From QNFN01 sp964195335 (GTDB lineage: Bacteria > Pseudomonadota > Gammaproteobacteria > QNFN01), in assembly GCA_964195335.1 (NCBI GenBank), contig CAXMPC010000155.1, forward strand, positions 1 to 26,046: 26,046 nucleotides of DNA, in the 5' to 3' direction. The notes under the pieces are model-generated. The model was not told the DNA's origin. It saw only the letters and a program-made list of their open reading frames with translations, and ran no database searches. Shown here piece after piece: positions 1 through 7,308 of this stretch. The position numbers were made by a program, and so were the translations under genes. The stretch's first letter is position 1. Every line of letters starts with the position of its first letter.

Positions 1-142
1 GCACTTGAAGCAGTCGTTCTTGCGCAGCAGCCGGGTCATTATCTGGCGAGCTGACCTGCTGCTCGGCCTTCGACGACTGGCTCGGGGCCGTCTGGCAGCC
101 GGTGAGTAAGGCGCCAGTGAGTATCACGGCCAGGAGTGGCAC
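1..142 (-). CDS. Putative small lipoprotein, N-terminal part (cut by window edge)
   Basis: On the minus strand a frame opens with GTG at 142 and stays open to base 1 (47 codons seen). It begins with a hydrophobic stretch (MPLLAVILTGALLTGC) ending in a good lipobox, L-T-G-C, with the lipidated Cys at residue 16. A Ser/Gln-rich linker and a segment ending QERLLQV follow. This is the layout of an exported lipoprotein. The hydrophobic segment lacks the usual N-terminal Lys/Arg, there is no convincing ribosome binding site before the GTG, and an in-frame TGA lies nine codons upstream, so the start is uncertain. It lies downstream of metK on the same strand. The function cannot be told from this fragment. 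Confidence 0.5.
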   Translation of the reverse strand, partial: MPLLAVILTGALLTGCQTAPSQSSKAEQQVSSPDNDPAAAQERLLQV

Positions 143-207
143 ATGGGGGAGAGTAGGGCAGTTGAAGCATCAGGGGCCTCGCTTGTGGTGAAAGCCGGCC
201 TGAATAA

Positions 208-1376
208 TCAGAGGCCGGCGGCATCGCGCAGCGCCTCGGCCCGGTCGGTCCGCTCCCAGCCGAACTCCGGTTCCTCGCGGCCGAAGTGACCGTAGGCGGC
301 GGTCTTGCGGTAGATCGGCTTGATCAGGTCGAGCATCTGCAGGATGCCCCAGGGGCGCAGGTCGAAATGTTCGCGCACCAACTGGGCGATCCGCTCTTCG
401 TCGACCTTGGCTGTACCGAATGTCTCGATGCTGATCGAGGTCGGTTCAGCGACGCCGATGGCGTAGGAGACCTGGATCTCACAGCGCGAGGCGAGACCGG
501 CGGCGACGATGTTCTTGGCCACGTAGCGGCCTGCGTACGCGGCCGAGCGGTCGACCTTGGACGGGTCCTTGCCGGAGAAGGCCCCACCGCCGTGGCGCGC
601 CATGCCGCCGTAGGTGTCGACGATGATCTTGCGGCCGGTAAGACCGCAGTCGCCGACCGGGCCACCGATGACAAACGAGCCGGTCGGGTTGATGTGGTAG
701 GTGGTGTCGGCATGCAGCCACTCGGCGGGCAGCACCGGCAGGATGATGTTCTCCATCACCGCCTCGTGCAGGTGGGCCGGGTCGATGTCCGGGTCGTGCT
801 GGGTGGAGAGCACCACGGCGTCGATCCCTGCGATGCGGTCGTCGTCGTAGCGGAAAGTGACCTGGCTCTTGGCATCGGGCCGCAGCCACGGCAACACGTG
901 CTGCTTGCGCATTTCCGACTGGCGCTCCACCAGGCGGTGAGCGTAGGTGATCGGTGCCGGCATCAGCACGTCGGTCTCGTCGGTGGCGTAGCCGAACATC
1001 AATCCCTGGTCGCCAGCGCCCTGGTCTTCCGCGCTGAGTCGGTCGACGCCCTGGGCGATGTCGCTGGACTGCTTGCCTAGCAGAGACATCACCGCGCAGG
1101 TGGAGCCGTCGAAGCCGACATCAGAACTGGTGTAGCCGATGTCGCAGACCACTTCACGCACCAGTTCATCGAGGTCGACCCAGGCCTCGGTGCTGATCTC
1201 GCCGGCGAGGATGACGGCGCCGGTCTTGATCATGGTCTCGCAAGCGACGCGTGCGCTGCCCGGGTTGGGATCGAGGCGCAGGATGGCGTCGAGTACCGCG
1301 TCGGAGATCTGGTCGGCCATCTTGTCCGGGTGGCCCTCGGAGACCGACTCGGAAGTGAACAGGGTGGTATCGCTCA
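208..1376 (-). CDS. metK: S-adenosylmethionine synthase (methionine adenosyltransferase)
   Basis: This cytoplasmic enzyme makes S-adenosylmethionine from methionine and ATP. The 389-aa product has the usual family length and hallmark segments: the N-terminal FTSESVSEGHPDK, the central GAGDQGLMFGYA (ATP/methionine site) and the Gly-rich GGGAFSGKDPSKVDRS signature. It ends AALRDAAGL. An upstream GTG/ATG pair would allow a start at 1389 (adding MSTI), but that start touches the GGAAGG ribosome site directly. ATG at 1374-1376, about 12 bases past AAGG, gives the standard MSDTTLFTSES start and is preferred. The gene is divergent from ccoN. I see no SAM-type riboswitch in its leader. The identification is very secure. 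Confidence 0.97.
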
Positions 1377-1437
1377 TAATTGTACTCATCCTTCCATGGC
1401 GCCTCGCGGGACGCCTTGTCCAATGTCAAAGCCGATC

Positions 1438-1466
1438 ATTCTACCTTGCTGGGAAATGTACGGCAT
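1438..1466 (-). promoter_or_regulatory. Possible metK promoter
   Basis: On the minus strand a TAGAAT -10-like hexamer (plus-strand 1438-1443) lies about 60 bases upstream of the preferred metK start. The -35 position (around 1461-1466) matches the consensus poorly. This is a weak call resting mostly on the -10 and its placement. Confidence 0.3.
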
Positions 1467-1513
1467 CCTGGCCGGACCCAAAGGCAATCAGATGCAATGG
1501 TGCACCGCAATAA

Positions 1514-1527
1514 TTGACCTGGGTCAA
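1514..1527 (+). promoter_or_regulatory. FNR/Anr-type operator upstream of ccoN
   Basis: TTGACCTGGGTCAA has perfect TTGAC/GTCAA half-sites around a 4-bp centre, the FNR/Anr layout (consensus TTGAT-N4-ATCAA). Its centre (1520.5) lies 41.5 bases upstream of about 1562. A TATATT -10 hexamer at 1551-1556 predicts a transcription start at almost the same base. This is class II FNR activator geometry, and low-oxygen control by FNR/Anr is established for ccoNOQP in proteobacteria. No good -35 is present, as expected for an activator-dependent promoter. Confidence 0.85.
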
Positions 1528-1550
1528 ATGGCAATTCCGTACGAAAAGGC

Positions 1551-1562
1551 TATATTTCACGT
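1551..1562 (+). promoter_or_regulatory. ccoN promoter -10 and predicted transcription start
   Basis: TATATT at 1551-1556 is the only strong -10-like hexamer in this divergent gap on the plus strand, and it fits the upstream FNR box. The predicted start near 1562 leaves a leader of about 119 bases before the ccoN TTG. I see no clear structured element in that leader. Confidence 0.6.
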
Positions 1563-1680
1563 CAGCATGGATGCACAACCCACACCTTCAGTGGATCGAA
1601 CCGCTGTCGTCAGTCACCCTTGCAGGTCCGCCCAGGGGCGTGCGATACACGTGCCCGCAACCTGACCGAGGAGCCACCCT

Positions 1681-3117
1681 TTGGACTACCAACAAAGCGA
1701 GAGAACCTACGACTTCGACGTCGTGCGCTGGTTTTCGCTCATGGCCGTCGTCTACCTCGTCGTCGGGACGTTGGTCGGCGTCTACATCGCCGCCGAGCTG
1801 GCCTGGCCGGCCCTGAATCTCGACAGTCCCTACCTCAGCTTCGGGCGCCTGCGGCCGCTGCACACCAATGCGGTGATCTTCGCCTTCGGTGGCTGCACGC
1901 TGATGGCGGCCTCGTTCTACAGCGTACAGCGAACCTGCGGTACCGCGCTGTGGAGCACGAAGATGGCCTGGTTCACCTTCTGGGGCTGGAACCTGGTGAT
2001 CGTGCTGGCGGTGATCACGCTGCCGCTGGGCCTGACCCAGGCCAAGGAGTACGCCGAACTCGAGTGGCCGGTCGATATCCTGATCGCCGTGGTCTGGCTC
2101 AGCTACCTGTTCAACTTCGTCATGACCATCGCCAACCGGAAGACACCGCACATCTACGTGTCGAACTGGTTCTTCCTCGGCATGCTGGTGATGATCACCT
2201 ACCTGCACGTGGTCAATTCACTGGCCGTCCCGGTGTCACTGTTCAAGTCCTACTCGGTCTTTGCCGGCGTACAGGATGCGATGATCCAGTGGTGGTGGGG
2301 CCACAACGCGGTCGGTTTCTACCTGACTGCAGGCTTCCTCGGCATCATGTACTACTTCGTGCCGAAGCAGGCCAACCGGCCGGTCTACTCTTACCGGCTG
2401 TCGGTGATTCACTTCTGGGCGCTGATGTTTGGCTACGTCTGGCTTGGAGCCCACCACCTGCACTACACGGCACTCCCGGACTGGACCGGATCGCTCGGCG
2501 CGGGGATCTCGCTGGCGATGATCATCCCGTCGTGGGGCGGGGCGATCAACGGCATGATGACCCTCTCCGGGGCCTGGGATAAGTTGCGCACCGACTACGT
2601 GCTGCGTTTCATGATCGCCTCGCTCGCCTTCTACGCGATGTCGACCTTCGAGGGCCCGGTGATGTCGCTGAAGACAGTCAACGCCCTGTCGCACTACACC
2701 GACTGGACCATCGGCCACGTCCACTCCGGGGCGCTGGGCTGGGTGCTGATGGTGGCGGTCGGCGCGCTCTACCACATGGTGACACGGCTCTGGAACACCG
2801 AGATGTACTCCACCCGGCTGGTCAACACCCATTTCTGGCTGACCACCATCGGCACCTGCATCTACATCGTCGCCATGTGGGTCTCCGGGATCATGCAGGG
2901 CCTGATGTGGCGGGCCTACGACGACTACGGCACGCTGGCCTACACCTTCGCCGAGTCGGTCGAGGCGATGCACCCCTACTACGCCATGCGCGTGGTCGGC
3001 GGGGCCTTGGTGGTGACCGGCGCGATCATCATGCTTTACAACGTCGTCATGACGGTACGCAAGGCGACCGCCGACGGGCGGCTCGGCGAGACCGGCACCG
3101 CGCCGGCCGGCGCCTGA
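1681..3117 (+). CDS. ccoN: cbb3-type cytochrome c oxidase subunit I
   Basis: This is the catalytic subunit of the high-affinity cbb3 oxidase, an inner-membrane complex that reduces O2 to water and pumps protons. The 478-aa protein has about 12 membrane segments and all expected metal-ligand motifs: His61 (RPLHTN, low-spin haem b), His208 (WWWGHN) and His258/His259 (LGAHHLHY) for CuB, and His346/His348 (TIGHVHSG) for the two haems. Tyr252 in the FGYVWLGAHH helix is the likely cross-linked tyrosine. The start is an unusual TTG at 1681, supported by GAGGAG at 1668-1673, seven bases upstream. It is first in ccoNOQP, behind the FNR-type promoter. The stop codon sits inside the ccoO ribosome site, which suggests coupled translation. 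Confidence 0.97.
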   Translation: MDYQQSERTYDFDVVRWFSLMAVVYLVVGTLVGVYIAAELAWPALNLDSPYLSFGRLRPLHTNAVIFAFGGCTLMAASFYSVQRTCGTALWSTKMAWFTFWGWNLVIVLAVITLPLGLTQAKEYAELEWPVDILIAVVWLSYLFNFVMTIANRKTPHIYVSNWFFLGMLVMITYLHVVNSLAVPVSLFKSYSVFAGVQDAMIQWWWGHNAVGFYLTAGFLGIMYYFVPKQANRPVYSYRLSVIHFWALMFGYVWLGAHHLHYTALPDWTGSLGAGISLAMIIPSWGGAINGMMTLSGAWDKLRTDYVLRFMIASLAFYAMSTFEGPVMSLKTVNALSHYTDWTIGHVHSGALGWVLMVAVGALYHMVTRLWNTEMYSTRLVNTHFWLTTIGTCIYIVAMWVSGIMQGLMWRAYDDYGTLAYTFAESVEAMHPYYAMRVVGGALVVTGAIIMLYNVVMTVRKATADGRLGETGTAPAGA

Positions 3118-3130
3118 GGAGGGTTACGAC

Positions 3131-3871
3131 ATGGCAACCGAGACTCCGCAATCGGGCAAGTTCCAGCAGTTGCTGGAGAAGAACATCCTGGCACTGACGC
3201 TGATGACGGCGTTGGTGGTGTCGGTCGGCGGTATTGTCGAAATCGTGCCGCTTTTCTACCTCGACTCGACTTTCGAGGACAAGGTGCGCAACCCGGACGG
3301 CAGTGCCAAGTTCCCCGAGGTGTTGTGGCAGCGTGGCGATGGTCAGACCCTGGCGGACTGGAAGGCCGGGGACGGCGTACGGCCCTACAGTGCGCTCGAA
3401 CTGGCCGGCCGTGACGTCTACCAGCGCGAGGGTTGCTACCTCTGTCACTCGCAGATGATCCGCCCATTCCGTGACGAGCGGGAACGCTATGGTCACTACT
3501 CGCTGGCGGTGGAGTCCAAGTACGACCATCCGTTCCAGTGGGGCTCCAAGCGCACCGGTCCTGACCTGGCCCGGGTCGGTGGCAAGTACTCCGACGAATG
3601 GCACCGCCAGCACCTGCGCGACCCGCGTGCGTTGGTGCCGGAGTCGGTGATGCCGCGCTACCCGTGGTTCGACGAGGCCAGCGTCGACGGGGCCGGTATG
3701 CAGACACGGATGCGCGCCATGCGTCTGCTGCAGGTGCCCTACACCGATGCCGACATCGAAGCGGCCCCGGCCTTGGTCGAGGGCAAGACCGAGATGGACG
3801 CCGTGGTCGCCTACCTGCAGTTGCTTGGCACCATGATCAGCTTCCGCGAGGGCAGGGACTACCGTGAGTAG
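3131..3871 (+). CDS. ccoO: cbb3-type cytochrome c oxidase subunit II (mono-haem cytochrome c)
   Basis: This membrane-anchored mono-haem cytochrome c passes electrons towards CcoN. The 246-aa protein has one N-terminal membrane segment (about residues 19-44) followed by a periplasmic domain with a single haem-c site, CYLCH at residues 102-106, within the conserved REGCYLCHSQMIRPF block. A Met in the SVMPRYPW segment is the likely distal haem ligand. The length is a little above the roughly 200-aa norm for the family. A strong AGGAGGG site (3117-3123) overlaps the ccoN stop and precedes the ATG by seven bases. The 3' end overlaps ccoQ by 8 bases. Confidence 0.97.
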   Translation: MATETPQSGKFQQLLEKNILALTLMTALVVSVGGIVEIVPLFYLDSTFEDKVRNPDGSAKFPEVLWQRGDGQTLADWKAGDGVRPYSALELAGRDVYQREGCYLCHSQMIRPFRDERERYGHYSLAVESKYDHPFQWGSKRTGPDLARVGGKYSDEWHRQHLRDPRALVPESVMPRYPWFDEASVDGAGMQTRMRAMRLLQVPYTDADIEAAPALVEGKTEMDAVVAYLQLLGTMISFREGRDYRE

Positions 3872-4073
3872 TTTCAGCGACTATTTCGCTACCGACTGGG
3901 CGGCGATGACACCGCAGGACTGGGTCGGCACGATCCTGACTGTGGTGGTCTTCCTGCTGATGATCGGCATCTACTTCTACGCCCTCAGGCCGAAAAATCG
4001 CGATCGCCTCGAGGCCCAGCGTTTCATCCCGTTCGAGGGTGATGAGCCTTTCGAGTCCGGAGACAAGCGATGA
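3864..4073 (+). CDS. ccoQ: cbb3 oxidase small subunit CcoQ/FixQ
   Basis: This 69-aa single-span protein helps stabilise the cbb3 complex. It has one hydrophobic segment (about residues 21-43, GTILTVVVFLLMIGIYFYAL), then a basic stretch (RPKNRDRLE) and an acidic tail with the FIPFEGDEPF block seen in CcoQ proteins. It starts at GTG 3864, eight bases inside the end of ccoO. A later ATG at 3906 (MTPQDW) is possible but would leave a gap in an otherwise overlapping operon. Its stop overlaps the ccoP start by four bases (ATGA). The match is based on size, topology and position. Confidence 0.92.
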   Translation: MSSFSDYFATDWAAMTPQDWVGTILTVVVFLLMIGIYFYALRPKNRDRLEAQRFIPFEGDEPFESGDKR

Positions 4074-4924
4074 CCGACAAAACCAATCCGTACGACGCCC
4101 CGGATACTGGCCACGTCTGGGATGAAAACCTGCGTGAGTTGACCAACCCGCCGCCGCGCTGGTGGACCATCGCCTTCCACGCCAGCTGGATCTTCGTGGT
4201 CATCTACGGAATCCTCTACCCGATGGTGCCGCTGGTCAGCAGCCACACCAAGGGTGTGCTCGGTTGGACCTCGATCGGCGAATACGAGGAAAGTGTCGCC
4301 GAACTCGACGCCATTCGCGGGCCGTTCGAGGCCAAGATCGCCGAACTCGATGCCGGCGCGATCCTGACCGACCGCGAACTCGCTAATTACACCGACGCCT
4401 CGGCCAAGGTCCTGTTCGGCGACCGCTGCGCACCCTGTCACGGTGCCGGTGGCCAGGGCAATCCGGGCTACCCGGTGCTGGCCGACGACGACTGGCTCTA
4501 CGGCGGTGCCGTCGAGAAGATCATCGAGACCGTCACCAACGGTCGCCGCGGCATCATGCCGGCCCACGGAGCCCGCTTCACCGCCGAGGAGATCGATGAC
4601 CTTACGACCTACGTTGCCGGCCTCGCCGACGGTCGTGAGCACGAGGCCGGCAAGACCCTGTTCACCGGCAAGGCGGCCTGTTTCGCCTGCCACGGCATGG
4701 ACGGCAAAGGCAATCAGATGATTGGCGCGCCCGACCTGACCGACAAGATCTGGCGCTTCGCCGGCACGCCCGAGGCGATCCGGCACACCATCACCCACGG
4801 CGTCAACGACCCCTCCGACCCGGAGACGCGAAACGCAGAGATGCCCGCTTTCGGTGCCGTCCTGGACCCGACCGAGATCAAGAAGCTTGCCGTCTACGTC
4901 CACCGTCTGGGCGGCGGCCAGTAG
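4070..4924 (+). CDS. ccoP: cbb3-type cytochrome c oxidase subunit III (di-haem cytochrome c)
   Basis: This di-haem cytochrome c is the electron entry point of the oxidase. The 284-aa protein has an N-terminal region beginning NPYDAPDTGHVWDENLREL, characteristic of CcoP, and a single visible membrane segment at about residues 32-54 (the one-TM form). It then has two cytochrome c domains with CAPCH (120-124) and CFACH (204-208). GIMPAHG and AEMPAFG supply the likely Met ligands. The start overlaps the ccoQ stop (ATGA). It is the last oxidase structural gene; a gap and a terminator follow. Confidence 0.97.
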   Translation: MTDKTNPYDAPDTGHVWDENLRELTNPPPRWWTIAFHASWIFVVIYGILYPMVPLVSSHTKGVLGWTSIGEYEESVAELDAIRGPFEAKIAELDAGAILTDRELANYTDASAKVLFGDRCAPCHGAGGQGNPGYPVLADDDWLYGGAVEKIIETVTNGRRGIMPAHGARFTAEEIDDLTTYVAGLADGREHEAGKTLFTGKAACFACHGMDGKGNQMIGAPDLTDKIWRFAGTPEAIRHTITHGVNDPSDPETRNAEMPAFGAVLDPTEIKKLAVYVHRLGGGQ

Positions 4925-4957
4925 TTACTGAACACCGGTCCGGGGCCGCCCGGTTCG

Positions 4958-5110
4958 GTGACCGAATGGACCAGGGATGTCCCGGACATGGATGCCGTAG
5001 CCATCGGATCGATCGCCAGCGTGCTTGGAGCGCTGATGGTTCCGGGTCATCTGACGGTTGAGGTGGATCGCCTGATCCGGCGCGACGCGGAACGTCACCA
5101 TACATCGTGA
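4958..5110 (+). CDS. Possible small ORF between ccoP and ccoG
   Basis: A 50-codon frame runs from GTG 4958 to TGA 5108-5110; an internal ATG at 4988 would give 40 aa. The product has a mildly hydrophobic middle (VAIGSIASVLGALMV) and a charged tail (EVDRLIRRDAERHH), the shape of a tiny single-span protein. It ends about 10 bases before the terminator, so it would be cotranscribed with ccoNOQP. Against it: there is no clear ribosome binding site, and third-position GC is only about 60 percent, lower than in the neighbours. I do not recognise it. It may be a chance frame. Confidence 0.28.
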   Translation: MTEWTRDVPDMDAVAIGSIASVLGALMVPGHLTVEVDRLIRRDAERHHTS

Positions 5111-5120
5111 CGGTTGCCCA

Positions 5121-5145
5121 AGAGGGCGCGCGGCCGCCTCTTTTT
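5121..5145 (+). terminator. Rho-independent terminator after ccoP
   Basis: AGAGG(G)CG...CGCCTCT forms a GC-rich stem of about 7 bp with one bulged G and a 6-base loop (5121-5141), followed directly by TTTTT. It lies between ccoP and ccoG and would separate the ccoNOQP message from ccoGHIS, or reduce read-through into it. Confidence 0.65.
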
Positions 5146-5263
5146 CGGTCCCGGTTTTTCAGTAACTGGTAAAATGCCAATGCCACTTCCTGCTCCCATG
5201 GGCAGGGATCGGTCGTGCATCCAGGTGGTCCAACTCCAGGCACTTCGCAAAGAGCGTAACCAA

Positions 5264-6679
5264 GTGGCAGACCCACAGACCGACCAGGCGATCGACCAGC
5301 ATCTGGACGCCCTCTACGAGGAGGCGGGTCACTGGCATGTCAACACCGGCAAGGAGACGATCCACACCAAGCGCGTGGGCGGGCGTTTTCGTACCCTGAA
5401 ATGGTGGAGCAGTTCGGTCTGGCTGATTTTCTTTTTCGGACCCTACCTGCGCTGGGACGGTCGCCAGGCCGTGCTGTTCGATATCCCCGATCGCCAGTAC
5501 CACATCTTCGGCGTCACCGTGCTGCCGCAGGACTTCTGGATGCTGTCGTTGCTGCTGCTCTTTTTCGCCATCCTGCTGGCGGTGGTGACGGCTACGGCCG
5601 GTCGTGTCTGGTGTGGCTACTTCTGCTTCCAGACCGTCTGGACCGATCTGTTCACCTTGATCGAAGAGAAGTTCGAGGGATCACCGCAGGCGCGGCGCAA
5701 GCTCGATGCGGCGCCGTGGACTGTGAAACTTCGCACCAAGTTGCCCAAGCACCTGGTCTGGATCCTGATCGGCGCGTTGACCGGGGCCAGTTTCGTCGCC
5801 TGGTTCACCGATGGTTGGGCGATGTGGGGGCAGCTGTTTCGGGCCGAGCTGGCGCCGGTGGCCTACGCCACCATCGCGGTCTACACCGCCTTCACTTACG
5901 TCTTCGCCGGCCACATGCGCGAACAGGTCTGCTTCTGGCTCTGCCCGTACGCCCGCTTGCAGGGGGTGATGTACGACAGTGAGACCATCCTGCCGACCTA
6001 CGACATCAAGCGTGGCGAGCCGCGTGGCCGCGCGCGCAAGGACACTGTGGATGGCCTGGGTGACTGCATCGACTGCAAGCAGTGTGTCGCGGTCTGCCCG
6101 ACCGGTATCGATATCCGTGAAGGCCAGCAGGAAGGCTGTATCACCTGCGCGTTGTGCATCGACGCCTGCGACGCGGTCATGGACAAGGTCGATCGTCCGC
6201 GCGGACTAATCCGCTATTCGTCACTGGACGAATCCCAGGGCGAACCGCAGCCGGCCGTCTGGAAGCGACCTAGGGTGGCGATCTACGCGGTGGTCATGAC
6301 CCTCGCGCTGGCCGGCATCGTCTACGGCCTTGGCAACCTGTCGACTCTGGAACTGAACGTTCTGCACGAGCGCCAGCCGTTGTTCGTGCAGCAGCGCGAT
6401 GGCTCAATCCAGAACAGGTACACCCTCAAGCTGCTCAACAAAACCGGTGAGGAGCTGCGCATCGCCGTCAGTGTCAGCGGCCTCCCGGGTATCGAGCTGA
6501 CCGGGGCCGAGGAGCCGGTCGCGATTCCCGCGGGGCGGGTGGCCTCGGTGGTGGTCTTCGCGCGGGTTCCGGACGACCGCCTGCAAGAGGCCTACAGCCC
6601 GGTCGTGTTCGAAGTCGTCTCGGTGGACGACCCCACCATCACCCAGGCGGTCGAGAGCGTTTTCGTCGGCCCGGGCTGA
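5264..6679 (+). CDS. ccoG: Cytochrome c oxidase accessory protein CcoG (4Fe-4S membrane protein)
   Basis: CcoG is a membrane protein with two [4Fe-4S] clusters. In other proteobacteria it is described as reducing Cu(II) to Cu(I) for cbb3 assembly. From GTG 5264 the product is 471 aa. It has several membrane helices in the first half, the CGYFCFQTVW block, EQVCFWLCPYARLQ, then two ferredoxin-like cysteine sets (Cys268/271/274/278 and Cys292/295/298/302), a further helix and a C-terminal Ig-like domain. The same frame is open upstream to an ATG at 5114, but those 50 extra residues run across the terminator and look non-coding. GTG 5264 (MADPQTDQAID) follows AAAGAG by nine bases and is preferred. 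The usual CPQ of the first motif reads CFQ here. Confidence 0.94.
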   Translation: MADPQTDQAIDQHLDALYEEAGHWHVNTGKETIHTKRVGGRFRTLKWWSSSVWLIFFFGPYLRWDGRQAVLFDIPDRQYHIFGVTVLPQDFWMLSLLLLFFAILLAVVTATAGRVWCGYFCFQTVWTDLFTLIEEKFEGSPQARRKLDAAPWTVKLRTKLPKHLVWILIGALTGASFVAWFTDGWAMWGQLFRAELAPVAYATIAVYTAFTYVFAGHMREQVCFWLCPYARLQGVMYDSETILPTYDIKRGEPRGRARKDTVDGLGDCIDCKQCVAVCPTGIDIREGQQEGCITCALCIDACDAVMDKVDRPRGLIRYSSLDESQGEPQPAVWKRPRVAIYAVVMTLALAGIVYGLGNLSTLELNVLHERQPLFVQQRDGSIQNRYTLKLLNKTGEELRIAVSVSGLPGIELTGAEEPVAIPAGRVASVVVFARVPDDRLQEAYSPVVFEVVSVDDPTITQAVESVFVGPG

Positions 6680-6754
6680 CGCGGGTCACGACACGACCAG
6701 CCTTCCGGTGACAGAATGGACGACGGTAAGAGAGACCCCTCGAGGAGAGCGCGA

Positions 6755-7273
6755 ATGGATGCCGCCACGGCCCCTCGCCACGACCCCAATTCGCCCTGGC
6801 GCAATCCCTGGGTGATCGGCTGGATAGCCCTGGTCATTGTCGTCGTGCTGGCCAACGTGACCATGGTGCTGCTCGCCGTGACCACCAACCCGGGCCTGGT
6901 GGTCGAGGATTACTACGAGCGGGGTCGTACCTACGCCGAGACCCGTGCCGCCCGGAAACTGGCCCAGCCCGAAGGGTGGGAGGTGCGCCTCGACCTGCCC
7001 CAGCCCGTCGTTCGCGGCGTACCGGTAAGCCTGCGCGTGGCAGCCATCGACGAGCGGGGGCTGCCGGTACAGGCCGAGCGCGCACGCCTGTACCTCTACC
7101 GCCCGGCCGATGCAAAGGCCGATTTCGACCTGCCACTGGCTACGGAAGCCCCCGGGGTGGTCGGTGCCGAGGTGGTCTTCCCGTTGCCCGGGATCTGGGA
7201 CCTGATCGTCCAGGTCGAGTCGGGTGACCGGGTCTACGATCTGGCGCGCCGCATCGGCGTTCGCGGCGACTGA
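6755..7273 (+). CDS. ccoH: cbb3 oxidase assembly protein CcoH/FixH
   Basis: CcoH helps assemble or stabilise the cbb3 oxidase in the inner membrane. The 172-aa product has an Asn/Pro-Trp-rich start (SPWRNPWVIGW), one membrane helix at about residues 18-41, the conserved NPGLVVEDYYERG segment just after it, and a periplasmic beta-rich domain as in FixH. ATG 6755 follows GAGGAG (6742-6747) by seven bases. An upstream in-frame ATG at 6716 would add 13 basic residues and has no ribosome site. It sits between ccoG and ccoI as in the standard ccoGHIS order. Confidence 0.92.
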   Translation: MDAATAPRHDPNSPWRNPWVIGWIALVIVVVLANVTMVLLAVTTNPGLVVEDYYERGRTYAETRAARKLAQPEGWEVRLDLPQPVVRGVPVSLRVAAIDERGLPVQAERARLYLYRPADAKADFDLPLATEAPGVVGAEVVFPLPGIWDLIVQVESGDRVYDLARRIGVRGD

Positions 7274-7308
7274 CGCCCCCGACGCGGTCGTCCGACCCGT
7301 CCTGCCCG

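Noticed and set aside
286..1080. Plus-strand ORF of 264 aa over metK
   Set aside because: It lies opposite a certain metK gene and has low-complexity Val/Gly/Asp composition typical of a GC-rich shadow frame.
5155..5175. Promoter for ccoG from TAAAAT at 5170-5175
   Set aside because: The -10-like hexamer has no acceptable -35 at the right distance and no FNR box nearby. It is too weak to list as a feature.
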